A DNA stretch of 64,000 bases from positions 5,116,501 through 5,180,500 of the forward strand of contig OY759227.1 in NCBI GenBank assembly GCA_963662175.1. The letters run 5' to 3'. Each line of letters starts with the position of its first letter. The first letter of the stretch is position 1. Shown here one piece after another: positions 21,593-33,835 of the stretch. A program made the position numbers and the translations under genes. The notes beneath the pieces were generated by a model. That model was not told the DNA's origin. It was given only the letters and a program-made list of their open reading frames with translations, and did no database searches. The DNA is from Aradus depressus. Lineage: Eukaryota; Arthropoda; Insecta; Hemiptera; Aradidae.

Positions 21593-21876
21593 AACCACGA
21601 TCTTGAGCTCAGAAGGCAAGCACGCATACTACTGAGCTACCGGTGCCTTATATTATTTATATATAATGGAAGATTCATGAATGTCACTATTTATATTATT
21701 ACTGCTCTGCTGAGCGTGGTCTCTTGCCCGAATTTTTCTTACCTTTTGCCATTCTCGACTTCGTTCTGGCTGGTAGGAAGTCGGTGTCCCTTAGGTCAGA
21801 CAGAGACATTTAAAAATGTTCATATTAAGTGAATTTATATATCTTAAAAAAGTAATAAATGTAATAAACTTTTCTC

Positions 21877-21909
<33 letters not shown>
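21593..21909. repeat. tRNA-like fragment and poly(A)-tailed sequence
   Basis: Minus-strand 21,646-21,593 has GGTAGCTCAGTAGT, an A-box-like tRNA fragment, but no B box. On the plus strand, AATAAA signals near 21,854-21,870 are followed by a 31-A run at 21,879-21,909. That suggests the 3' end of a retrotransposed transcript. I do not recognise its source. Confidence 0.35.
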
Positions 21910-21911
<2 letters not shown>

Positions 21912-22549
21912 TGGTGACGAGTATTGAATCCAGTCCCGGAGAACCACCTGAACCATCTTATTCTTACTCCACTTTTTAAGCTATGACATACTAGAAAATA
22001 TATTTATAAGCTATTCAAAGTTGATGAACAAACAACATTACATTAAAAGTTTTTTTTTTTTCTATAAATGTAAGCGAAATTTAATTATATAAGATTCTTG
22101 ATAGACCAACAAATGAAAAAGTAATAAATAGAAAAATAAAAAAAAACAGGGCGTGGTTTTTTATCCACTATTATCTTACTTTAGTACGGACTAATCAAAA
22201 ATATTTATTCGATGTGTTGAGACATTATAAGGCATTAAGATATTTTTACCAGAAATAATAATAATTATTATTATTAGATATTATTATTAATTCCTTTATT
22301 TTTGAGAACAAATTTTATAAAGGTTATTCTGGTAGCACTACATTTTTATTTTGTTTTAAACAATTTTTGAGTGGTTTAATTTTTTTACAAATGGTTGCAA
22401 TTGTATTGCCCACATAGCTATACAAAGCTTCATAGCATGTTTAGTATTGTTAGTTAAAGCTAATCAGTGAATTATATTATATATAAGTATATTATTATTA
22501 TTATTTTCTTTTGGGTTTATAATAATATCCATATATTTTCCACAGCTTC
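21910..22549. other. AT-rich stretch without genes
   Basis: It contains short A and T runs and ATT-type microsatellites (22,257-22,290, 22,494-22,506). No gene, RNA or recognised repeat is visible. Confidence 0.5.
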
Positions 22550-22554
22550 TTCTT

Positions 22555-23500
22555 CCAGGCCTAGATTTTGACATTAAAAAAACAATTATACGGCTAAGTG
22601 GGTAAATTGTTCAATGACTTCTTCGCATAGGATGGTTTGTTGGTTAAGTTTAAAGGAATAAAAACAATTTTGCAGATGTGTGGCTAGAGTGAATACCTAC
22701 ATCAGGGTGTTATTGTAAGAGTTCCTATTGTCGAAAAATGGGTGACCTACTAGGATACTAATCGAAATATTCTCCATGTCTAATAAAACACTGGATAATT
22801 TATGAAAAAAGTGGTATTTTGGTTACAACTGAGATAAAATATGTAATTTAAAACAAAAGATGGATTTTGTGTAAAACACTTTAAAACTTGAGAAATGCCG
22901 GCTCCACAGTCCCATGAGCACACACGTACTGAGTCTTAGTTACATTCTGTGAAACTTGTAGTTTATTGATGTTGAGTCAAGGATGGATAGAAATGGTATT
23001 TAGGTATCCACATTGAGTTGTACCTCATCCAAGGAGTGGATTTGTTTTCAGTTATTCATGATAATAATGTCCTATAAGGTTGAGCTTCGAATGGATATGG
23101 TTCGGTCTTCTTGAAAGGTCTGGTAAGAAATTCATATGTTGGTGGAATGTTGATGGTTATGTAAATGGAGTTTGTCAGATGTATGAAGAGCTATTAATAT
23201 ACTCTTTTAAGACAGCATGAAATCAGGTTCGAGTGTACCAAGTATTGGGGAGTTTGTGTAGGTAGAGTATCTAACTGTTTCAGAGGCGGTAAGGTACATA
23301 CATGAATTTAATACACAAGGAAAAACTAATACTATACAGACTGTTATTTAGAGGTTTTGAAGCTTCTTGTGTTGAGTTGGGTTAAAATGACTCTGAGAAC
23401 TCTGAAAAATATCTGGGTTTATGGTTATGAATCTGGTCTTGTAAAATATATGTTAGTAAATCTGTGGAAAAGGGTGACCCCAGTGATATATATGATTTAT
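22555..23500 (+). repeat. Internal units D and P, interrupted copy
   Basis: 22,555-22,940 matches 29,690-30,060, and 23,050-23,500 matches unit P. The match to P stops exactly where the LINE-A 3' tail begins (23,500), so this copy was the landing site of LINE-A copy 2. The P text does not resume clearly on the far side near 28.7 kb, implying a deletion or a limit I cannot place. Confidence 0.6.
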
Positions 23501-23518
23501 GAAATGAAAAAACAATTT

Positions 23519-23549
23519 TTATTCTGGGACATACGTCCCCTAAGAATAA
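23519..23549 (-). other. LINE-A 3'-terminal hairpin, copy 2
   Basis: TTATTCT/AGAATAA and GGGAC/GTCCC arms close around a loop that here reads GTAT. The inner-stem bases differ from the other two copies but remain paired. Confidence 0.65.
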
Positions 23550-24181
23550 CAGCATAAGAGATAAACAAAAGAGATACCAGTATCAAACAAGTTGAATAAA
23601 AGATAGCAAATAAGGGAGTATAGCACCTAAAGAAACAAAAGCAGTTAGAAATAAGGATAAACAGATCATAATAAAATAAATGAGGAACAGTGTTAGAATT
23701 ATAAAGTAAAAAGATAATAGCAAAAGTAAATATAAATGACAGAAAGGGTCACTGAGAGAGAGAGAGAAAAATAAAATAATAAAATAAATAAATATAATAT
23801 GTGTCATACACACTGGTACATACATTTAATTACAGATATATATCCAAAATCCAGAATATCACACACCTATACATTATTCTGCTTGGAATTGAAAGAAATG
23901 AGTGAAAAGAAAAAAAGGAATGATTACTTCTAAAATAAAATATGTAGTGACTAAACACATAGTGACCAAATATATAGTGAAGAGTTATATAGTGCCTAAA
24001 CATATAGTGACCCTACATGTGATCCAACTGGGATGATGAAACTGAAGAGTAACATCAGTCCAGCTATAGACTGATAGACTCATGGGAAGACGAGAACTAT
24101 CCCATAGGACGCTAGCCCTGGGAATCAGACGTTTGATGAGTAAGGAGGTGCTGGAAGAGCTGGGATTTAAAAGAAATTAGA

Positions 24182-26920
24182 CTAGGAGCATGGCGAATCT
24201 GGGGAGGGAGTGAGTTCCAGAGGGAGGTAGCCTGGACAAGGAAGGAATTGTGATAGGTTGTAGTCCTGTGGGCAGGGAGGTAAAGATCGGAGGGACGGGA
24301 TCTGGTGACTTTGATGGATGTGGGATTTAAATTGGAGCATTTGGAAGATATGGGAGGGCTTTTGGGATGATAAGGTCTGGAAAAGAAAGGAGCCCAGGAA
24401 ATAACTACGACGAGAGGAGGGGTATAGCCATTTTAGATCAGTGTATGAACTGGTAATAGAAGAGTGTCTGGGGAGTCCGAAGATGAATCGTAAAAAGGAA
24501 TTCATAACTCGCTTTAGTTTCATGTCGAGCTCAACAGAAAGTCCTCCATACACAAGGCAAGCATAGTCAAAGTAGGGGAACACAAGGGAGGATACCAACA
24601 ACTGACGGGTTTGAGTGGGGAGGAGGTGACGAAGTCGTTTTAGAAGGTATAGGGTTTTGAAGGAGCGGTTGGATATGTGGGAGATATGTTCTTTCCAGGA
24701 GAGGGATTGGTCAAGGATTAATCCAAGGTTTTTTACGTTGGTGCAGTATTCTATCTCTGAGTCATGTAGTTTTAAAGGAGGTAAGTCAGTGAGAGAGTTG
24801 AGTAGTCTGTGGTTTCCTATTACAATAGCTTTGGTTTTGTCAGCGTTCAAGGTCAGTCCATTGTTAGTAGCCCAGTTGGTGATACCATGTATATCCTCCA
24901 TCATTTTGTTGTAAGCATCTTGGGCAGAGGAGGGATGGAAGGAGAGATAAATTTGGAAATCATCGGCGTAGAGATGATATTTGGAGTGTTTGAGAGAATT
25001 AGGGAGGTCCTTTATGAATATAGAAAAAAGGGTGGGTGAGAGGGACGAGCCTTGAGGGACCCCAGAGTTGAGTGGAAGAAAGGACGAGAGAGGTAGGTTA
25101 GGAACAAGAACCGACTGTGAGCGTCCGGAGAGGAAGGACTGAAGCCAGCAAACAGCACTGGGAGAAAGTTTGGAATTGTGGAGCTTGGCAAGGAGGATGC
25201 TGTGGTCGACGGTGTCAAAGGCTTTAGTGAAGTCGAAGAGTACTAGTAGAGTTAACTGTCTGTTGTATATGGCTAGTTGGAGGTCGTTAGTAACTTTTAG
25301 GAGGGCGGATTGGGTGCTTAGGCCAGGATGGAAGCCGGACTGAAGGGGATCTAGGATCTGGTTGGATTCTAAATAGGACGATAGTTGGGATTGGGCTACC
25401 CGTTCTAAGGGTTTGGAGAGGTTAGAAAGGGTAGATATAGGGCGGAGATCTTTTGGAGAGGATGGGTTGGTTACCTTTTTAAGAGGGTGGATGATCGCTG
25501 ATTTCCAGGCCGTCGGAAAAACGGAGTTCTGCAGGGAGTAGTTGTAGATGTGAAGGAGGACAGGAAGGATAGAGGGGAGGGCATATTTGATTAATTTCAC
25601 TGGGATATTGTCTGGGCCATAGGCTTTTGTTTGGGATTTGAGGATACTTCTGAGGAGGTCTTCAGGATATATATAGGAAAAAAAGAATGAATTTGGATTG
25701 AATATCTGAGTAGGAGAGAAGGGCGTCGAGGGAGGATTTGTATTGGGAGATGAAGTGAAAAAATTGTTTAAAGTATCAGGTGAGAAAGGAATATTAGAGG
25801 AGCACTGTTTGGATTTGGTTAAGGATAAATTACGAAGAAGGGACCATTTGGACTTGGGATCAGGAGCTTCAGACAGGACCCTGTGGTAATAAACCTTCTT
25901 AGCTCTTCTCAGTAGGCACTGAGTTCGGTTGCATAGAGCTCTGTAGGCCTCATAGTCCGTGGAAAAATGACTACGAACAAATTTACGCCTTGCGGAGTCT
26001 CTATCCCGCATCAAATCCCTGATTTCAGGCGTTATCCACGGAGCAGGGGGCCGGCGGATCCGAGACTCCTGCAGGGGTGCGTGCCTATTAAGCACAGTCA
26101 TGAGGTTTGTCGTCAAGTCCTGGACCATATCGTCGACGGAATGGCTTTTAAATATCGGGCTCCAGTCGATAGCGTCGAGGTCTTGCTGAAGGGGCTGGGG
26201 AGATAATGTAGAAAGGTGTCTCATGGAAAAGGTTTTTGTTTCGAATGAAGGGGACTGGAGATCATAGGAAATGGAGATAAGGTCATGGGCGGAAAGAAAA
26301 GGAACAGGAAATTGGGAGGAGGAAAGTAATTTTTCAGAGGAGTCAATGACATGGATGTCGAGCCAAGTGTGACTATGCTGAGTATGATGGGTAGGAGAGT
26401 AAGGTGCTAAGTAAAGATTGAGGGAGTAAAAAAGGTTAAGGAGGTACTTTTTATCATAGGAATCAGAGAGGAAGTTTGAGTTGAAATCTCCAGCAAGGAT
26501 GAGATTGGAGTAAATGGGGAGGTACGCTAGGAGTAGGGATTCAAGGTCGGTGCCAAAGGGAATAGAGGGAGGTCTGTAGACTACACCATAAAGCAACTTT
26601 TCATGGCGAATTGTTACTTCCAGTAACATATACTCGACGTGTGGGAGGGGGGAGTCAGATGAACAATCGAGAACACGGGCCTTGAGAGAGTCATGTACAT
26701 AGACTCCCACACCCCCACCAGTCCGACCGGAGCGGTCATTACGAAACAAGGTGTAGCCAGGAAGAGGAAGAGCGGAGTTAGGGATGAGAGGGGTGAGCCA
26801 GGTCTCGGAGATTCCAATCAGGTGATAGGTATGGGATTGGAAAAAGTCTGAGAACTCGTCAAAATGAGGGAAGAGGGACTGGGCGTTAACATGACAACTG
26901 GTTAATATATTATAGGACAT
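24182..26920 (-). CDS. LINE-A ORF2: endonuclease and reverse transcriptase
   Basis: The 912-residue protein is uninterrupted. Residues 1 to about 230 form an APE-type endonuclease (GISETWLTPL, LILAGDFNSNF, SAHDLISISY), which nicks the target. Residues of about 420-700 form the RT (RPISTLSNLSKPLERV, LFDFTKAFDTVDHSI, GVPQGSSLSPTLF, catalytic YADD). No RNase H is present. It is typical of the CR1/Jockey group. The following tail (PYFDYACLVYGG) is the usual post-RT region. All visible catalytic motifs are intact. Confidence 0.93.
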   Translation of the reverse strand: MSYNILTSCHVNAQSLFPHFDEFSDFFQSHTYHLIGISETWLTPLIPNSALPLPGYTLFRNDRSGRTGGGVGVYVHDSLKARVLDCSSDSPLPHVEYMLLEVTIRHEKLLYGVVYRPPSIPFGTDLESLLLAYLPIYSNLILAGDFNSNFLSDSYDKKYLLNLFYSLNLYLAPYSPTHHTQHSHTWLDIHVIDSSEKLLSSSQFPVPFLSAHDLISISYDLQSPSFETKTFSMRHLSTLSPQPLQQDLDAIDWSPIFKSHSVDDMVQDLTTNLMTVLNRHAPLQESRIRRPPAPWITPEIRDLMRDRDSARRKFVRSHFSTDYEAYRALCNRTQCLLRRAKKVYYHRVLSEAPDPKSKWSLLRNLSLTKSKQCSSNIPFSPDTLNNFFTSSPNTNPPSTPFSPTQIFNPNSFFFSYIYPEDLLRSILKSQTKAYGPDNIPVKLIKYALPSILPVLLHIYNYSLQNSVFPTAWKSAIIHPLKKVTNPSSPKDLRPISTLSNLSKPLERVAQSQLSSYLESNQILDPLQSGFHPGLSTQSALLKVTNDLQLAIYNRQLTLLVLFDFTKAFDTVDHSILLAKLHNSKLSPSAVCWLQSFLSGRSQSVLVPNLPLSSFLPLNSGVPQGSSLSPTLFSIFIKDLPNSLKHSKYHLYADDFQIYLSFHPSSAQDAYNKMMEDIHGITNWATNNGLTLNADKTKAIVIGNHRLLNSLTDLPPLKLHDSEIEYCTNVKNLGLILDQSLSWKEHISHISNRSFKTLYLLKRLRHLLPTQTRQLLVSSLVFPYFDYACLVYGGLSVELDMKLKRVMNSFLRFIFGLPRHSSITSSYTDLKWLYPSSRRSYFLGSFLFQTLSSQKPSHIFQMLQFKSHIHQSHQIPSLRSLPPCPQDYNLSQFLPCPGYLPLELTPSPDSPCS

Positions 26921-27367
26921 GGTGAAGAGAGGAGGGAGGTAATATATAGGGCAGGTGAGGGGTTAGAGGAGAAGACGGCTCGGTCCTATGTATTGAAAAG
27001 GAGATCCCATGAGTGATAATACCAAACTGATTAATAATTGATAGGAAAAGAGAACAAGCATGTAAAATGAAAAAATGGAATGTATGCAAAGTTAAATTAT
27101 ATACAAGAATAGTGTTTACAATTCTGCAAGCATGGTGATAAAAAATGAAAAATGAACATTTACATAAATAACATAAACAAAAATAAATAAATACTAGCTT
27201 AGTGAGTAACAATAATAAAAAGGAAAGGCCTGGTTTGATAATAAAGAAAAACATGTGAACAAAAATAAACTGAAGAATACAATTGAAAACAAAAATACAC
27301 AATAAAAAGAAATCCGAAAAACACGAAACGGACGAGAAGAGAGGTGAAGAGCCGGAGAGAAACCGTA
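26921..27367 (-). other. LINE-A spacer between ORF1 and ORF2
   Basis: This roughly 450-bp stretch is T-rich on the coding strand. It is open in one frame, but that frame encodes only a hydrophobic, low-complexity string. I regard it as untranslated. Confidence 0.55.
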
Positions 27368-28449
27368 TCAAGATGTTGGGGTACAGATGACCGAAGACAA
27401 CTGGAGTAAAGATGGAGAAAGAGTTGGCGGAGGAGTGGGGGGACCGGGGGAGACCTGATTGTTGTTGTTATGGGAAGTGAACGTCCAAATCCTCAGGTCT
27501 AGATATTGGGATAACGGGAGTCCCATTATCCCTCCTGCATAATACCTTCCCCCCAGAAATCCAGACAAATTTGATTTTTTCGTCTTTTTTTTTTGCCTAG
27601 CCATATAATAATTTTTTTTGTTGAATTGTGTAAGGTCTTCACTGAGATATACCCGGTGTGAATCATTATCTTGCCAGCCCATATGTCTCGTTGTAAAGTC
27701 CCTTTTAACTTTTCTGAGACGAATAATTTCGTCTCTGGTTTCCTGTCGAACAAAACGAACTATTATCGACGAAATTTGGGTTCCCGGCCGAGGTCTGGTT
27801 CTATGGATGTAATCTATATCACCAACATCCAGTCTCAACCCCAGACCCACACCCACATCCTTCATTAGGGCCATCACATTCTCCCCCGCCCTCGCCGGTA
27901 TCCCTCGGATTTCGAGCGAGTTTCTCTTACTGTTCTGATCTATCCTATTTATCGAAACCTCCATGTCGGAGATACGTCCCTTTAATGATATATTTTTAGC
28001 CTCTAGGGCAGAAATCCTCTCGTTTTGCCTATTAGGCTGGACTCGATGTTACCCAGCTTATTAGCGGTCTCGGCAACGAGCTCACTATTATAATTTAGTG
28101 CCGCTTTAATTTCCTTGATATCAATTTCCACGGTATTTTTTACTACCGCCTTCATGCCTTCAATTTGTTGTGAGAGATTATGTACGGCCGCCACTAAAGA
28201 GGACAGGACATCGTCTTGCTTACCTTGGGCCCTAGCTGGGCTGCCTGGTCGCTCAGATGTCGGGATAGCTTTTCTCTTTTTTTCGCAGCCGATGCAGGTC
28301 CAGGGCTTCTTTTGTGACCTCATAAACTCAAGTTCGCAGTCAGAGAAGTTACAACACTCACCTTGATAGATTGAGGTGCAGACACAGCACTGAAGGGATT
28401 TTTTATTTTCTCTGTTTACAGAGGAGTTGCATGCGGGGCACGACACCAT
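27368..28449 (-). pseudogene. LINE-A ORF1: PHD-like finger, coiled coil, RRM-like domain
   Basis: It starts MVSCPACN. A PHD-like Cys/His finger follows (CPAC, CCVC, ECCNFSD, WTCIGC), then a coiled-coil stretch (about residues 75-140) and an RRM-like region (SLEIRGIPA, SIIVRFVRQETRDEII). ORF1 proteins bind the LINE RNA. A one-base loss near 28,040 breaks the frame between finger and RRM; the plus-strand copy at 48.6-49.06 kb reads through this point. I start at 28,449 rather than further upstream because it begins the finger. Confidence 0.8.
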
Positions 28450-28720
28450 TTTATAAGGGAGAAGAAATAGAAAAATATGAAAAATAATAAGAAGGAGAAT
28501 TAAATTAGATTTGAAATTAGAAAAGTAAATAATACAACTAAGTAAAAGTATAATAAGACTTATTAAAACAAAAACAAAACAACAAAATTCAAGAGCACAA
28601 AAATACGAGACAGGGAACGAGTGAGATGTTTGTAGTACGGCAACTAGGTTGATACCAAGGATTAGGTGGTCTATGCTAGAGTTATGTTGCATGATGGACT
28701 AGGATGTAGATTGGTTTGGG

Positions 28721-29689
28721 GTAAAAAGTGGGCAGATGTCAAAGAAATTTTAAGTGTCTGACTTCTAGAAAGGAGGGATGGGAGGTTCGGTACAAGGGCT
28801 CCTATTGGGGTTAAGACTCTCCCCAAATATTCTCTGTTTCGACATGTAGGATTGGAATAAGTGGGGTAATTGATGTGGGATGGTGTGAGAAATTATAAGG
28901 TTCCTGAGAGAGCAGACAATTGCTGTTGGTAGATATCAGTCGATCAGAACCATAAAAATTATTTGAGGGGCTAAAAAGTCTTTTTTCAGTATGATACAGG
29001 TCTGAGGGGACTCCTGGTGTAAAGCTCTGATGTTGGTGAGCAGCATCCTAAGTGACATAAAGGAAATGAATGTATGAAATATGTAAAATATATTAAGAAT
29101 ATTAGTTGATGTACTTAAATGATGTTTAAAGATTGTTTCACAGGTATGTGGGCGATAAAAAGTCACATATATGAAAAATGACTTAAAAAAAGGATACGAA
29201 TCGAAATATGACGCATGTCAAAGAGATCGACGGGACTTGTGATAGAGTTTATAAGTATAGGGTTCAATAATGATGGGGTCTGTGATGTATATGAAAAATG
29301 CGTAATGTAAAGGACCTAAAGAAAAACACAAAACCTGGGTTTTGAAGTATTGTTGTTGCCAAAGATTATGTCAAGGTATGATATGGATTGTACTAAAAAA
29401 ATGTAGAGTTTTAGTGCGATGAGTATCAATGTGTTTGAAGTTTTGAACCGGTGGTTTCATAGTAATAAGTTTGTAGACCTCTGTAATGTGTTGTTTGTGT
29501 AAAAAAATTTAAATGATGTATGGTGGTAGGTTACGTTCTCGAATGATAAGTTGTAAAGTATGTAAAATATATATTTTATCTTAGCCTATACTATTCTAGC
29601 ATTAGTTGGATGTTATAATGGTTCCTACTTTGGTTATCGGGGTCTGTGCTACTTTATTATAAATGTAAAGATCTGATGTGTTTTGGGGC
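28721..29689 (+). other. Element interior without recognised features
   Basis: The plus strand is poor in C and has no gene, tRNA-like module or copy elsewhere in the window that I can see. Some sentences (for example TAGGGTTCAATAATGAT near 29,262) recur at about 21,540 and 30,927, so it belongs to the same repeated family. Confidence 0.5.
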
Positions 29690-32600
29690 CTACAAGGCCT
29701 AGATTTTACCATTTAAAAAATATTTATCCGGCTAAGTGGGTAAATTGTTCAATGACTTCTTCGCATAGGACGGTTTTGTTGGTTAATTTAAAAACAATTT
29801 TGCAGATGTGTGACTGGAGTGAATACCTACGTCAGGGTGTTATTATAAGAGTTTCTATTGTCGAAAAATTGGTGACCTACTAGGATACTAATCGAAATAT
29901 GCTACATGTCTAATAAAACACTGGATAATTTATGAAAAGTGGTATATTGAGTACAGCTGATGATAAAGTATGTAATTTAAAACAAAAGATGGATTTTGTG
30001 TAAAACACTTTAAAACTTGAGAAATGCCGGCTCCACAGTCCCATGACACATCCCATGTGTCTAAGTTACATTCTGTGAAACTTGAAGTTTAAAGATGTTA
30101 AGCCAAGGATTGATAGGAATGATATTTAGGTATCCCCATTGAGTTGTACATCATCCAAGGATTGGATTTGTTTTCAGTTTATTCATGATAATACTGTGAA
30201 TACACATTCTATAAGGTTGAGCTTTAAATGGATATGGTCCGGTCTTCTTGAAAGTTCCGGTAAGAAATTCATATGTTGGGGGAATGTTGATGGTTATGAA
30301 AATGTAGTTTGTCAGATATATGAAGACATATTAATATACTCTTATAAGACTTCCAGCATGAAATCAGGTCCGAGTTGGGGAGTTTGTGTAGGACTGCTTC
30401 AGAGGCGTTAAGGTACATACATGAATTTAATGTATTAAATACACAAGGAAAAACTAATACTACACAGACTGTTTTGAAACTTCTTGTGACATCGAATTGG
30501 GGTCAAATAACTCTGAGAACTCTGAAAAATACCGGGGATGTATGATTATGAATCTAATCTTGTAAAATATATGTTAGTAATTCTGTTGAAAATGGATATA
30601 TATGATTTATGTTAAGATAGTACAAGTCTTTGGAGAACTATGATGGGGGAGCAGTACACATTACAAAAATATCGGAGAGGTTGTGGTGCTGGGAGTTGAG
30701 TGAAGTGTGAAGCAGGGGTTTTAGGGTATGGATGGTTCTAAAGAAAGGTATAGATCATAGGTGTTAGGTATGAAGATGATAAATGGAAGATGTTGGAATT
30801 ATGGGTATTGTATACAAGAGTATTAGAAAATGCAAAAGCGCATATGAGGGTGTGAGGTAGGTCTGAATTACTTGGCTGTGCTGTACGTCTTTAATTGAAA
30901 GAATCCATAGGTAGTGAAATAGTAGGGAGGGTTCAATAATGATTGTGGTCTGTGATATATATGAAAATGTGAAATGTAAAACCTAATGAAACATTTACAA
31001 TGGTATTGTTGCAGACTAGGGCGATGTCAAAGGATGGTAGGGAATAAGCTAATTAATTAAATAAATGAGTGTAGGCTGACAAGGTTTTTAGTATATATAA
31101 TGTTGTATGTGTGAAATAGGTTGTAGAGGAAAGAGTATGAAGTCCTAGATGAGATGTCCGTAATACAGTAGGTGAGGTCTATTGGTGGTTGGAAGTTGGT
31201 GATGAAGTATGAATTAAAGCTATCGATGTAACTGAAATGAATTCTAGTATCATTTGGATGGTTCCTACTTTAGGTTTTAGTCATAAAATATAGTGAGGCT
31301 AAAGTAACATTGGAAATGCGAATCTAAATATCGACGAGAACTGTGGATGTTGTCATTGCCAGATTAGGTATGTAAAAATATTTAAATACATATAAAACAG
31401 GGTGTAAATGATGACCTGGGGTGCTAGGATCATAGGATCTGAAGTAAGAATATCGGTGAGGTTGTGTAAGTTGGTTGAAGAAATGTGTGAATCACGAGGT
31501 TTTTTGGTACATGCTCAAGAAAAAAGCTAAAAGTAAAAAGTGATATTGGCTGGACTATGATGAATTCTGAAGAAAATCCCTCGGGTGATGTTGTATGTTA
31601 GTATGTATGTCTCAGTGAAAGGTTTATTGGGATAGAAGTGGTTTGAATCAAATGTTGACGAGAAATGTTGATGAAGTAGAATTGAAGAGCAGCAAATTGG
31701 TATGGATTGGGCGAGGTCTCTAAGGCTGTAGACTGTTGGTGGGAGGAGAAAAAAGTGTTTAACCACTAAAACCGAGGATTGGTAGAGATGTAGCCCTCAT
31801 AAAGTATGTTTCAGTATGAGGTGAATGTATAGATGTTGGCGAGAAGCAGCCCAAGCGATGGCTGGAGATGAAAAGCAGCCCAAGTAAAATGAAGGTATAC
31901 AAAAAGCAGCATGTAAAATAATTTCAGTTAAATATACCACATGTTGACCGAGGAATGTCTCCATGAGACCCCTGGAAAGGTACCTCTAGTCCTAAAGAGT
32001 ATTATAGAGCTAGGGGGAGGTGTGTTGTAGATTCAATTATCGTAATGGCTATGATGAAAATGTCGTATGTACGGGAATGTGTTCTACATCCAGAGTAGTG
32101 TGCTGATCTTAATTTGGGTACTGTTGAATGTTAGTTGTATAAAAATGTTTTGTGATATGACTTACCATGATAAATATAATATGTATAAGGCGATAGACAT
32201 TGTGTTAGGCCGGGTTGGTTCACTGTAGAGCTTAAGGTATACTATACAGGAGAGGGAACGAGAATTTAGCTGGGATGGAATATTTACTGTGTTTTTGGGT
32301 TGATAGTTTATATTGAGTAGGGGCAAAGGAGGATATCGCCCTGGCATTAATTCTAAAATAACCTTTTAATGTGTACTAAAAAATTGGTATGTAGAGTAAT
32401 GATGCTAAAGATTGTTGACTAGAATTACGGGGTGAAAAAGTCTAAGTTGAATGGGTCTGTAGGATGATACCGGTGTATTTATGGGTAAACCGGGTTATGA
32501 TGAAAAAATGTTAAACGAATCATGTTTAGAGAGATTGTGGGAGTTGGGCGAAGAAAAAGTGTGAAGAAGGATGGTGCTAAGGAAAAGGTTAAGAGTACCG

Positions 32601-33835
32601 ATTAGACTATGACAAATCTAAAGAAAATCCGTGGGGTGGTGGGGTGGGTGGGTCTGTAGTAGTGGAAGCAAGATAGTGTGTGAGTAGAAGGGTTAGAGGT
32701 GAGAGTCGAAAATTGGTTAGGACAAAACGAGAAAAAATTAAAAAAATTCATGTTGTTAAGTATAAAATATGAGAAAGACCCGAGAACTAGGTGTGGGCGG
32801 ATCTGTAGTAGCGGAAGAAGTACAATTGGTCTGAGGAAGTCGAACTATAATTAAAGATTATGATTTTAGAATGATTGATGTGTGGAAGTAGGATTGTAAT
32901 GAGAAATTATGATTTTAAAGGAAGTGTTGGCGTGGGTATGTACATTGAAGGTGATTTGTGGTGGGTAAGTACGACTGATTCATAGGGGAAGGTTCATGGG
33001 CATAGAATGTATGAATATACCGAAAAAAATGTCAGACGATCTAGAGGAGAGGTTGTAGGAGTTGGGCTAAGAAGGATAGTGCTAAGGCTAAAAGTAATGG
33101 GCTATTATGAAATCTAAAGAAAATTGCTCGGGTGTAGACAAGCTGGAGTAAATAATTATTTAATTTATGTGGGGAAGTATAAGTGAGAAAATTGAGATGG
33201 ACAGACTATGCCGCTGTTCTGAGGGTTGACGGAGAATTAGTATGAGGAAGTAAAAGTGAATGTATGCCGGTCTTGAAAAAAAAAAATATTTTGGATGGTG
33301 TGCCGGTGTAAGGGTTCCTATTGAGGTTGTTCAGGAAAATATTCCAGGTTTATAAGGAGAAGTATAATTTGTCTGGGGAACTATAATTAAAGATTATGAT
33401 TTTATAATAATTATTGTGGGGAAGTAGGATTGTAATAAAAATTTAGATTTCAGAGGAAGTGTATACAATTGATGTGGGGAAGTAGAGAGCTGAAAATTAG
33501 GAGAGGACAATGTGATGAATTAGTATATCAAATATATTAGGTAGCGCCCTCTACATTTTGGTCTGGGACGTACTAGCTTAATTTAAATAAACTGGAGAAT
33601 TCATATTCCATGTAACAGAAAATGCTTCCTATAGATAAGAATTCTTAAATACGGCTGACTTCGGGTTCAGTAATCGTTAACGTTTATGTCATAATTTCAT
33701 CGCTCGACCAGTTCATAAGTTAGATCTGCCCCCTCTCTCCAATATGTTTGTCTACTAAAGTACTGGAGAGTGGAGCATACCTGGTCAGAAATATGTTACT
33801 ATTTGTATGGGGTGGTTGGAGAGAGCTGGGGAAGT
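29690..33835 (+). repeat. Internal core alpha
   Basis: It contains, in order, text matching 22,555 onwards (29,690-30,060), unit P (30,190-30,735) and blocks that recur in the same order in core beta: 30,980-31,250 with 37,945-38,195; 31,250-31,500 with 38,490-39,000; 31,550-32,500 with 39,055-40,250; 32,560-32,880 with 40,555-40,900. It is strongly biased to G over C on the plus strand. No coding domain is recognised. Confidence 0.7.

Larger units (their letters stand above)
23501..28720 (-). mobile_element. LINE-A copy 2, nearly full length (CR1/Jockey-like)
   Basis: On the minus strand it has a 5' UTR (to about 28,720), ORF1 (28,449-27,368, one frameshift), a spacer, ORF2 (26,920-24,182, intact), and a 3' UTR with GA-rich text and the terminal hairpin at 23,549-23,519. 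The 3' limit is fixed by comparison with the unit P copies. It is the most complete element in the window and could have been active recently except for the ORF1 break. Confidence 0.85.

Noticed and set aside
24182..26920. The 912-codon frame as a host gene
   Set aside because: Endonuclease and RT motifs, ORF1 neighbour and LINE tail identify it as a retrotransposon.
26910..27371. Hydrophobic 153-codon frame as a membrane protein
   Set aside because: It is the T-rich spacer between ORF1 and ORF2 of LINE-A.
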